The notes under the pieces were generated by a model. That model saw nothing but the letters and a program-made list of their open reading frames with translations. It did no database searches and was not told the DNA's origin. Shown piece by piece: positions 18,592 to 25,343 of a DNA stretch of 64,000 nucleotides (its first letter is position 1; each line of letters opens with the position of its first letter). The translations under genes were made by a program, and so were the position numbers. The stretch is from Maridesulfovibrio bastinii DSM 16055 (lineage in GTDB: Bacteria > Desulfobacterota > Desulfovibrionia > Desulfovibrionales > Desulfovibrionaceae): the NCBI RefSeq assembly GCF_000429985.1, contig NZ_AUCX01000005.1, forward strand, positions 62,001-126,000, in the 5' to 3' direction.

Positions 18592-18904
18592 TTTTACCTC
18601 CGCATTTCAAGCCTAGATTATTAAAATTATCATGAAAAGAAATTGGAAACAATAATGTCTAATATTTTGTTAAAACTTTCTGCGATGGATGCAGAAATGA
18701 TCAAAGTATTAGCTACAAGATGAAGTTCATTCTGAGAAATTGATAAGGCGGTATAAATTTTGAAACTTTTGTTAAAATCTGCTGGTTTTGTGAAGGGATC
18801 TGGGACTAGTAATCAACTATTGGGAATTAGGGCAATTGGAGTATTATTTTAGTGCAGTGATGCCCGCATGACTCATATAGCACCACCCCCTAAGAGCTGA
18901 ACTT
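18592..18904. other. Intergenic region upstream of the chemoreceptor
   Basis: 313 bp without a supported gene. It should contain the chemoreceptor promoter on the minus strand. I see no RNA gene or repeat in it. The tRNA-derived repeat begins just to its right. Confidence 0.5.
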
Positions 18905-19192
18905 TTAAAAGGTTATTAATAATAAAAAAGGCCTTACGTTTTTAAAAACGTAAGGCCTTTGAAATTTTGTGGTCTGGGCAGAGAGATTAGGACTCTCGGT
19001 GTCTTGTTTTAGAGCATGGGGTTTTCTTTGTAATAATTGAAATAATTCAAATTTCATCATGTTTACAAGCTCTTCATTGGTTATCATAAACCTTAAAGCT
19101 TCGCGGATAACTTCGTTGGCATTATTGTAATGTCCTGACTGAACTTTGATTCTTACCTATTCTTCCAATTCAGGAGTTAGTGAAATGTGCAT
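18905..19192 (-). pseudogene. parD: Broken ParD-type antitoxin gene with a nonsense codon, fused to tRNA-derived sequence
   Basis: The minus strand has AGGAG before an ATG at 19192, then MHISLTPELEE, an in-frame TAG (19157-19159), and a continuation VRIKVQSGHYNNANEVIREA followed by LRFMITNEELVNMMKFELFQ. That is a near-complete ribbon-helix-helix ParD antitoxin; the stop replaces the residue before VR, probably Tyr. After about codon 57 the frame runs into the tRNA-Pro-like repeat and its hairpin, so the natural C-terminus and the ParE toxin expected downstream are missing. This is a toxin-antitoxin remnant truncated at the recombination junction. Confidence 0.8.
18921..19006 (-). repeat. Decayed partial tRNA-Pro copy plus terminator (left boundary of islet)
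   Basis: 86 bp aligning with 21930-22016 at roughly 85-88% identity by eye. It covers the terminator hairpin (GGCCTTACG stem), the CCA end and the T-arm side of tRNA-Pro, then diverges in the anticodon arm. It has the arrangement of an attachment-site duplication, with the intact tRNA at the other end. The tRNA part is mutated (for example TCTGGGC for TCGGGGC), so it is not functional. Confidence 0.85.
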
Positions 19193-19482
19193 GTTTTCTC
19201 CTTTGTTTGGATAAATATAAGGTCGGATACAAGGAGTCTCAAAGTTTGGAGAGTAGAGGCTTGTTCTGATTTAGTGTCTAACAAACTGATGCAACTCGTC
19301 ATAGCTTTACGAGACGAGTTCATAAATTCTCCCCACTCTTTGATAGGTGTATGAAGTTCTTTTTGTGATAGTAGGTTTGGATGCCTGTCTATGGACTGAC
19401 TCTCGTGTTCTGGTTGACAAAGTAAGTGCTAGAGTTATTGTGTCAATATTTATGGGTGGAAATGTTATGAAATGGAGATAAT
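19193..19482. promoter_or_regulatory. Islet intergenic region with promoter for the two-gene cassette
   Basis: A TTGACA at 19414-19419, 16 bp, then TATTGT at 19436-19441 makes a plausible sigma-70 promoter for the gene at 19483. TTGACA and a TGTCAA at 19441-19446 form an inverted repeat around the promoter. Further upstream, AACTCGTC (19293-19300) and GACGAGTT (19313-19320) form a perfect 8-bp inverted repeat. The operator roles are inference. Confidence 0.45.
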
Positions 19483-20133
19483 ATGTCCGACAGAGATCGT
19501 TTAGGTGGTACATCTTTAGATAAAGGTGTCTCGGCAATTAAAGCAGCATCAAGTGTTGTTCCCGCTGGCGGTTTTTTTGCTGAGCTAGTTACGACCTTTA
19601 TTCCAAACCAACGGATAGATAGAATAGAGACATTTATAAAAAGACTTGATGATCGGATTGAACTTCTTGAAGAGAAAGAAGCTAAAAGATTTCATGAAAG
19701 GAAAGTTAACCCAGAATATATAGCTTTATTTGAAGATGGAGCCTTTCAAGTTGCACGTAGTACATCAGAAGAAAGAATTAAATATATTTCATCTATAGTT
19801 ATCAATGGCATGACCTGTAAGCAAATTAATGCGCTTGAAGCTAGGTATTTATTAGCTCTTTTGAATGATATTAATGACATTGAGGTCATATGGCTCTGTT
19901 ATCTATCTCTTTATGTGGGGACAGATGAGTATGAAGATTACTATGAGACACATTACGATCTTTTGAAACCAATTTCTCGTGAGTTAGGTCAACCTAACGA
20001 AGTTTATGATGCTGCTGCGCTTCAAGATAGTTATAAGGAACATCTTGAAAGACTAAAACTCATTAAATTGTCGAATAAAAACTATCATGCGACAACATTG
20101 GGTAAGCTGGTGTTGAGGTTGGCTGATCTTTAA
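19483..20133 (+). CDS. Unknown protein, first gene of islet cassette
   Basis: A 216-residue protein with GGAGATAAT before the start. The N-terminal 45 residues contain a Gly/Ala-rich hydrophobic stretch (VVPAGGFFAELVTTFIP) followed by a charged coiled-coil-like helix (RIDRIETFIKRLDDRIELLE). The C-terminal about 40 residues (HLERLKLIKL through TTLGKLVLRL) resemble a winged-helix end. I recognise the style from defence-island proteins with an amphipathic N-terminus but cannot name a family. It is AT-rich compared with flanking core genes and lies 39 bp upstream of the nuclease gene. It may be a regulator, membrane effector or partner of that nuclease. Confidence 0.65.
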   Translation: MSDRDRLGGTSLDKGVSAIKAASSVVPAGGFFAELVTTFIPNQRIDRIETFIKRLDDRIELLEEKEAKRFHERKVNPEYIALFEDGAFQVARSTSEERIKYISSIVINGMTCKQINALEARYLLALLNDINDIEVIWLCYLSLYVGTDEYEDYYETHYDLLKPISRELGQPNEVYDAAALQDSYKEHLERLKLIKLSNKNYHATTLGKLVLRLADL

Positions 20134-20172
20134 ATATGATTGTCAAATTAAGTTGGTGTGTAGGAGTTTTCA

Positions 20173-21693
20173 ATGGGCGATACCAGTCAGAGTATTAGTA
20201 TTGCAGGAAAGGAAATCTTAATCCTCGCAAATGAAAATGACGAAGAATATATATATCAAGACTTGGTGAATCATCTTAGAAAGTACAATGTTTTTGAGTC
20301 ATTGAACTGGATAGGTAAGAAATCTTATGAATCATCAAATTCACTAAAAGCTAGCATAGATCATATCTTAGCCTATCTTTCTATGGTCTTGATACGCCAT
20401 AGCAATGATTTCCGCGGATATGAGCTTGATGAACAAGGTCTCTTGTTTGCTGCAAAGATGTATATGAATCTTAAAGACCCTTTGCATGATGATGGCGATG
20501 GTGTTGCCTATTTATTGCGACATGGATCGATTTCTTGGGATTTTGTTCGTCCATCCGAGTATCTCATCCCTCGAACATACTTATTGTACTCAAGATTGTG
20601 GGACGAATGTGACAAGACAACTATAGATGTCAAAGATGATATTCAAAATTTAACTGGCTTCAATCTAGAATGTTTATTTTATATGGCCTGTGCGTTCTAT
20701 TCAAAATCAAAGAACGGACATGTTCTTAAGTATAGAGATTCAAAATGCACTATGTTTAATGATAAGAATCAGGATTTGTTTTTAAACTATGTCTCTTGTG
20801 ATTATGCAAAGTTTAGGGGTGAATGCAAATCTATACGTTCTGGATATGAAAAATATTCATTTAACCCTCTCCTGAAGTATCCTTTAATTATACCTGAAAA
20901 AAGACCATATGAGCTTAACAGCAAACCTTATTTAGTTCCAGTCCCGGGGTTACTATTATATCGAGTTACTCACGGTCTATTTTTTGATTTAGCTGATTTG
21001 TATAGAGATAAAGGTAAAGTCAATCCTTTTAGGTCTTCATTTGGGTATGTTTTTCAGGATTACATTGGTGAATTGTTGAAGAGATGCGGTACTGAAGGCC
21101 AACTTCTTCCAGAATTCAGGTATCATAAGACAAAAGATTCACCTGACTGGCTGATCTTAGATGGGGATAAGCTGCTTGTTATTGAGGTGAAGTACCCAAT
21201 GCTCTATTTGGGTGCAAAACAATTTGGAGATGATAAAAAAGTAAAGAAAGATCTTAGGAATACAATAGGTAAGGCGGTAAAACAGTTTTATCAATTTGAA
21301 ACAGCTATAAATTGCTGTAGTGATTCTAAACTTGGTAAGTTTAAAGGATGCAAGGTGCAAAGGCTGATAGTTACTTACGATCGTGGGTATTTTTTAAATT
21401 CATTTATAAAAGATTATCTAAAAGATCTATTTGAAGAAGAAGTAGGGGTGATACCAGATAATTTTGAATTTCAAGTTATATCTGTGGATGAATTTGAATA
21501 TCTTGTTGGTGAGTATGGGAGTGATTTGTTTTCTTTTTTGGAAGAGAAGAACAGTAACAAAGAACATCGAGAGATGGATTTCAATGAATATTTAAATATT
21601 AAAACAAATAGTTATTGTGTTAGAAATAAATTTTTAGATGATTTGCGTAACGAACTTTTGTCTACACAAAATCTTAACTTATCTCCACAGTAA
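20173..21693 (+). CDS. PD-(D/E)XK-type nuclease-like protein, second gene of islet cassette
   Basis: A 506-residue protein with TAGGAG before the ATG. Residues 1-300 are a helical region without recognisable domain. At 324-340 the sequence has SPDW, an intervening strand, then LLVIEVKY: D325, E338 and K340 give the D-x12-E-x-K signature of PD-(D/E)XK restriction-like nucleases. A Gln/Tyr-containing helix follows (KAVKQFYQF, about 371), comparable to the helix after the active site in this superfamily. The substrate is unknown. Its position in a tRNA-bounded islet, low GC and pairing with an unknown gene suggest a defence or mobile-element function, which is inference. Confidence 0.7.
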   Translation: MGDTSQSISIAGKEILILANENDEEYIYQDLVNHLRKYNVFESLNWIGKKSYESSNSLKASIDHILAYLSMVLIRHSNDFRGYELDEQGLLFAAKMYMNLKDPLHDDGDGVAYLLRHGSISWDFVRPSEYLIPRTYLLYSRLWDECDKTTIDVKDDIQNLTGFNLECLFYMACAFYSKSKNGHVLKYRDSKCTMFNDKNQDLFLNYVSCDYAKFRGECKSIRSGYEKYSFNPLLKYPLIIPEKRPYELNSKPYLVPVPGLLLYRVTHGLFFDLADLYRDKGKVNPFRSSFGYVFQDYIGELLKRCGTEGQLLPEFRYHKTKDSPDWLILDGDKLLVIEVKYPMLYLGAKQFGDDKKVKKDLRNTIGKAVKQFYQFETAINCCSDSKLGKFKGCKVQRLIVTYDRGYFLNSFIKDYLKDLFEEEVGVIPDNFEFQVISVDEFEYLVGEYGSDLFSFLEEKNSNKEHREMDFNEYLNIKTNSYCVRNKFLDDLRNELLSTQNLNLSPQ

Positions 21694-21694
21694 C

Positions 21695-21823
21695 CCACAC
21701 CCAGCACCACAAATTCAACCAGCAAATTTGTTTGGTGTAGACCCATTCAAGGTTCCAGTAGCGGTTTCGCTGAACCTGTATGAGCAGTACATCAAACCAC
21801 CCACCGGACTTGAAAGAGAATAG
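21695..21823 (+). pseudogene. C-terminal fragment of an unrecognised gene
   Basis: Right after the nuclease stop, an open frame in another phase reads PANLFGVDPFKVPVAVSLNL and ends at TAG 21821. It has no start of its own, and its codon pattern looks genuine. A new ribosome binding site and ATG follow 13 bp later. It appears to be the tail of a gene whose front was lost. I do not recognise the protein. Confidence 0.4.
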
Positions 21824-21836
21824 TGGAGTGTAGACG

Positions 21837-21962
21837 ATGGTTGCAAGATTTGTTCAAGATGAGCTTGTTGGCTATGCAGGAGAACTTGGACCAGAGCATG
21901 CTCAGGCGATTAAGGTTTTTGTATCCAACAACAAAAAAGGGCCTTACGTTTTAAAAACGTAA
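21837..21962 (+). pseudogene. N-terminal fragment of an unrecognised gene, cut at the tRNA-side repeat
   Basis: GGAG then ATG at 21837 opens MVARFVQDELVGYAGELGPE, which looks like a real N-terminus. After about 31 codons the frame enters the terminator hairpin of tRNA-Pro (translated NKKGPYVLKT) and stops. The breakpoint coincides with the edge of the 86-bp repeat, as expected if element excision or recombination removed the rest. Confidence 0.45.
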
Positions 21963-22016
21963 GGCCCTTTGAAATTTCGTGGTCGGGGCAGAGAGATTTG
22001 AACTCCCGGCATCTTG
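21930..22016 (-). repeat. Right boundary repeat of islet (tRNA-Pro 3' half plus terminator)
   Basis: Counterpart of 18921-19006. It includes the intact 3' part of tRNA-Pro and its terminator. The two copies differ in hairpin length in a compensatory way (GGGCC/GGCCC here, GGCC/GGCC on the left). Confidence 0.85.
21936..21970 (-). terminator. Terminator of tRNA-Pro
   Basis: A 16-bp perfect stem (21936-21951 with 21955-21970) and 3-nt loop; on the minus strand it is followed by TTTTTTGTT. Confidence 0.88.
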
Positions 22017-22056
22017 CTCCCAAAGCAAGCGCGCTACCAAACTGCGCCATGCCCCG
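21980..22056 (-). tRNA. tRNA-Pro, anticodon TGG
   Basis: 77 nt including encoded CCA. The minus strand begins CGGGGCA and ends TGCCCCGACCA (7-bp acceptor). The D-arm GCGC/GCGC, anticodon arm CTTGC-TTTGGGA-GCAAG (anticodon TGG) and T-arm GGGAG-TTCAAAT-CTCTC all pair. tRNA 3' ends are common integration sites, and the islet to its left fits that use. Confidence 0.96.
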
Positions 22057-22141
22057 ATTCGTTGCCAAGGAGAGATTGAATACTCAAAAAAGATATGCTT
22101 GGCAAGGATAAAATTAAAAAAAACTAAAATTCATTGCTGTA

Positions 22142-23158
22142 TCAGTCATATACCCCGGCCAGCAGCATTCCGCATTCCTTACATTTGCCATGACTCAGTC
22201 CTTTATTTCTTATGCTGAAGCCGTTTCTGCTTATAACTTCAGCCCCGCATCCCGGGCAGAATGTTGCGGAATACTCATTATTTGAAATGTTTCCTATGTA
22301 GATATATTTCAATCCGGCCTCATAACCGGCGGACCTTGCGGCTTTGAGCGTTTCCATGGGAGTCGGCTGTGTGTCCTGCATATTATAATCGGGATGGAAT
22401 CTTGAGATATGCCATGGAGTTTCCTCGCCTGAAATTTCTGCAATGAAGCCGGCAAGTTTTCCAAGTTCAGCAATATCGTCATTTTTATCAGGTATGATGA
22501 GGGTTGTTATTTCGAGCCACCAGCCCATTTTGTGGATTTGTTTTACATTTTCAAGAACTGGTTCCAGCCTCGCTTTGCATATTTCGCGGTAAAAAATATT
22601 GTTGAAAGCCTTAATGTCAATATTTGCAGCGTCAATCAGTCCATCCAGCTCATTCAGGCATTCACTGCTCTGGAATCCGTTTGAGACTAGAATATTTTTT
22701 AAGCCGTGCTTGTGAGCAAGCTCTGCGGTATCCTGCATAAGCTCAAAGAATACTGTAGGCTCTGAATAGGTGTACGATATGGACTTTGCTTCATATTCCA
22801 GAGCATTGGCTACAATAGCTTCAGGCGTTGCCGGTTGTCCTGAAATTGCTTTCCCCGCCCTCGGAGGCTGTGAAAGTGATGAATTCTGGCAGAAATCACA
22901 TCCTAAATTACAACCCTGAGTTCCAATTGAAAAGGTCCGGGTCCCGGGCAGAAAATGGTAAAGGGGCTTTTTTTCAACAGGATCAATGTTAATGGCCGCG
23001 ACTTTGTCGTAGACGAGAGTAACCAGTTCTCCGTCAATATTCTGCCGCACACCGCATTTGCCGCGCTCACCAACTGTCATTGTGCAGAAGTGGCTGCACA
23101 GTCTGCATCCCACTTTTCCACTATCAAGCTTTTTCCAGAGTCTTGCCTTGTATGTCAT
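22142..23158 (-). CDS. amrS: AmmeMemoRadiSam system radical SAM enzyme
   Basis: A 338-residue cytosolic protein. The N-terminus holds four Cys in CRLCSHFC and GKCGVRQ. The radical SAM cluster motif is GCNLGCDFCQN (C83, C87, C90), followed by SYTYSEPTVFFE, which is diagnostic for AmrS/PflA-like enzymes. The C-terminus has FCPGCGAEV and KCKECGML, a zinc-ribbon-like tail. AmrS works with AmrA and AmrB (Memo-like); the other two genes are not in the window. Its reaction is not firmly established. The gene is followed on the same strand by tRNA-Pro. Confidence 0.92.
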   Translation of the reverse strand: MTYKARLWKKLDSGKVGCRLCSHFCTMTVGERGKCGVRQNIDGELVTLVYDKVAAINIDPVEKKPLYHFLPGTRTFSIGTQGCNLGCDFCQNSSLSQPPRAGKAISGQPATPEAIVANALEYEAKSISYTYSEPTVFFELMQDTAELAHKHGLKNILVSNGFQSSECLNELDGLIDAANIDIKAFNNIFYREICKARLEPVLENVKQIHKMGWWLEITTLIIPDKNDDIAELGKLAGFIAEISGEETPWHISRFHPDYNMQDTQPTPMETLKAARSAGYEAGLKYIYIGNISNNEYSATFCPGCGAEVISRNGFSIRNKGLSHGKCKECGMLLAGVYD

Positions 23159-23163
23159 ATTTT

Positions 23164-23436
23164 TTAATCTACAGATGGTTTGATCTCAGGGGCAACAAAT
23201 ATTGGTCCCATCAGGTTGTTTTCGCTTTCATTCTTCTTTTTAGAGCGTATAGTGATTCTATTTGATTTACTGTCTGATTCAATTGAGATATCGGTGTGTC
23301 CACTGTTTGTGCCGAAAATTATGTCTTTTCGATTTTTAGCGGTGTCCTTGTTGGCAAATTTGCTTCCAGCGCCGGCCGGAGAGGCTGTGACACTTAAGGC
23401 AAATAAAAGTAATATGCTTAGAATTGCTTTGTTCAT
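23164..23436 (-). CDS. Small hypothetical exported protein
   Basis: A 90-residue protein. The start at 23436 is supported by GGAGGAC and by the signal peptide that follows (KAILSILLLFALSV, cleavage near AGA). The mature part is about 68 residues, charged and Ser/Lys/Asn-rich, with a short ISIESDSKSNRITIRSKKK beta-like stretch. Its stop is 5 bp from the amrS start, so the two may share a transcript. The family is not recognised. Confidence 0.6.
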   Translation of the reverse strand: MNKAILSILLLFALSVTASPAGAGSKFANKDTAKNRKDIIFGTNSGHTDISIESDSKSNRITIRSKKKNESENNLMGPIFVAPEIKPSVD

Positions 23437-23592
23437 GGCTGTCCTCCGATTTTTAAATATAGACATATCAAAAATAACATGCAAGCTGCGGGCCTGAACT
23501 TTCAGATATAAGTTTCAGGAGTCAGAATCTTTCTTGAACTAAAGTTCATAAAAACTTATACTGCCTTTTTAGTGACTGTTAGGAGGAAATTT

Positions 23593-24642
23593 ATGGCAAG
23601 TCGATCCGATGCTTATAAGGCCGCCGGAGTTGATATTGAAGCGGCTAATGACTTCATTGGACGCATTAAAAATATGGTGTCATCCACCTTTACCAAAGGT
23701 GTTGTTACAGACATCGGCGGTTTCGGAGGATTGTTCAAACTGGACCTGACCCAGATGGAAGAACCTGTCCTTGTATCTGGTACTGATGGTGTTGGAACTA
23801 AATTGAAACTGGCTTTTGCTGAGAACAAGCATAATACCATCGGCATCGATCTGGTTGCCATGAGTGTTAATGATATTCTTGTTCAGGGTGCCAAGCCACT
23901 GTTCTTTCTTGATTACTTTGCTACAGGTAAGCTTGAAAGCGGTGTTGCTGAGCAGGTTCTTGCCGGTATTGTGGAAGGCTGCAAGCAGAGCGGATGTGCC
24001 TTGCTTGGCGGTGAAACCGCAGAAATGCCGGGATTCTATGCTGATGGTGAATATGACCTGTCCGGTTTTTGTGTAGGTATTGTCGACAACATGAAGATTG
24101 TTGACGGTTCTTCTATCACAATCGGAGATAGTATTATTGGACTCGCTTCATCAGGAATCCACTCGAACGGTTATTCACTTGTCCGCAAAATATATGATGA
24201 ATCAGGATTCTCTTCAGATGATATCCTTCCCGGAACGGATAAAAAAATAGGTGAAGCTCTGCTTGAACCAACTAAAATTTATGCTGATGTCGTCCGCGTC
24301 ATTATGCGTGAGATTGAGATCAATGGAATGGTTCATGTCACCGGCGGAGGCTTTTACGATAATGTCCCCCGTATTCTCCCGCATCAGCTCGTAGCCAAGT
24401 TTAATTTTGGCTCATGGGATATGCCTCCTGTCTTTAACTGGCTTAAAGAGCAGGGCAATTTAAGCTGGCCTGAAATGCTTCAGATTTTCAACTGCGGAAT
24501 AGGTTATATTCTGGTTGTAAAACAGGATCAGGCTCAGGATGTTATGGACCGCCTTTCCGGTATGAATATCGATGCATGGCAGATAGGTGAAATGGTCCGT
24601 CGCGAAAATGAAGAAGATGAACAGGTTCAGATTAATTTTTAG
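23593..24642 (+). CDS. purM: Phosphoribosylformylglycinamidine cyclo-ligase
   Basis: A 349-residue protein. The ATG at 23593 follows TAGGAGGAAATT; the frame's upstream GTG lacks such a site. Hallmarks of AIR synthetase are DIGGFGGLFKL, the substrate/ATP loop GTDGVGTKLKLA, DLVAMSVNDILVQGA, GGETAEMPGFY and HVTGGGFYDNVPRI. It converts FGAM plus ATP to AIR in purine synthesis. Length is normal. It is monocistronic with a strong terminator 30 bp downstream. No purine riboswitch was seen upstream. Confidence 0.97.
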   Translation: MASRSDAYKAAGVDIEAANDFIGRIKNMVSSTFTKGVVTDIGGFGGLFKLDLTQMEEPVLVSGTDGVGTKLKLAFAENKHNTIGIDLVAMSVNDILVQGAKPLFFLDYFATGKLESGVAEQVLAGIVEGCKQSGCALLGGETAEMPGFYADGEYDLSGFCVGIVDNMKIVDGSSITIGDSIIGLASSGIHSNGYSLVRKIYDESGFSSDDILPGTDKKIGEALLEPTKIYADVVRVIMREIEINGMVHVTGGGFYDNVPRILPHQLVAKFNFGSWDMPPVFNWLKEQGNLSWPEMLQIFNCGIGYILVVKQDQAQDVMDRLSGMNIDAWQIGEMVRRENEEDEQVQINF

Positions 24643-24667
24643 TTCATCTGTTTATTGAAATAATTTA

Positions 24668-24708
24668 AAAATCCCCCGCAGACTTAAAAGTTTGCGGGGG
24701 ATTTTTTT
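24668..24708. terminator. Bidirectional terminator between purM and ydbL
   Basis: Stem AATCCCCCGCA.../...TGCGGGGGATT followed by TTTTTT on plus and by an A-rich/T-tail arrangement on minus; it separates two converging genes. Confidence 0.88.
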
Positions 24709-24712
24709 AGGT

Positions 24713-25327
24713 TTACTTTTTGTGCCAGTTTCCTGCCTGATCCTGGATAATCCATCCTGCTGGTGCTCTTTTTTGCCAGACTCTGGTAAATATATCTTTA
24801 ACTTTGGCGATTTCGCTGCCGGGAATGTTCATTGAGGCGGCTACTTCTTCGTAAAGCTTTCTGCGGTTTGCATTATCTTCTTTTATTATTCTGCGTAGTT
24901 TTGCCATTTCTTTGATATTAAGCCCTTTTTTGCTGTAGAGAACAAGATATCCTTTATTCGATATTCCGATGTTGCCTGAGCTATAGTATGGCTCAAGCTG
25001 CTTATGGTTTTGAATGATGCTGTGTTTCAAACCACGGATAGCTGAATTAGACTGTTTAAGACTTTTCAACTCCTGATCAGAAAGTTCTGCTGCTTGAGCG
25101 GTTCTAACTGTAATTAAGGCCAGAAATCTATCAAGGGATGAACTCTGGTCCTGTTCTGTTTGTTGTGGCTTGTCGGTGCTATTTTTTTGTGTACCATAGA
25201 CGTCATCAACAATAGACTGGGCTGTTTTTTCCACTTTAGCAGCCGGGAAATAGATATTCACGGTAACGCAGGCAGCCATTGAAAGCAGCAGCATGCCAAT
25301 TGTTATTCTAAAAAGTTTTGCAGGCAT
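24713..25327 (-). CDS. ydbL: DUF1318/YdbL-type protein with an N-terminal lipoprotein extension
   Basis: A 204-residue protein. The start at 25327 follows GAGGAGAA. The N-terminal hydrophobic segment ends in LSMAACVTVNIYFPAA, a possible lipobox with Cys near residue 20. A Gln/Ser-rich linker follows. The last about 110 residues match the YdbL (DUF1318) pattern: NKGYLVLYSKK, IKEDNANRRKLYEEVAASMN, then WIIQDQAGNWHKK. E. coli YdbL is a small periplasmic protein that works with YdbH and the lipoprotein YnbE in phospholipid transport to the outer membrane. The lipobox and VNIYFP segment may represent a fused YnbE-like part. It lies 16 bp after the YdbH-like gene. Confidence 0.75.
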   Translation of the reverse strand: MPAKLFRITIGMLLLSMAACVTVNIYFPAAKVEKTAQSIVDDVYGTQKNSTDKPQQTEQDQSSSLDRFLALITVRTAQAAELSDQELKSLKQSNSAIRGLKHSIIQNHKQLEPYYSSGNIGISNKGYLVLYSKKGLNIKEMAKLRRIIKEDNANRRKLYEEVAASMNIPGSEIAKVKDIFTRVWQKRAPAGWIIQDQAGNWHKK

Positions 25328-25343
25328 TAATATTCTCCTCAGG

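Noticed and set aside
18921-19020. A second functional tRNA
   Set aside because: The acceptor and T-stem sequences are mutated and the anticodon arm is missing; it is a partial copy.
23497-23592. Purine riboswitch before purM
   Set aside because: No conserved purine-aptamer core or three-way junction pattern could be found.
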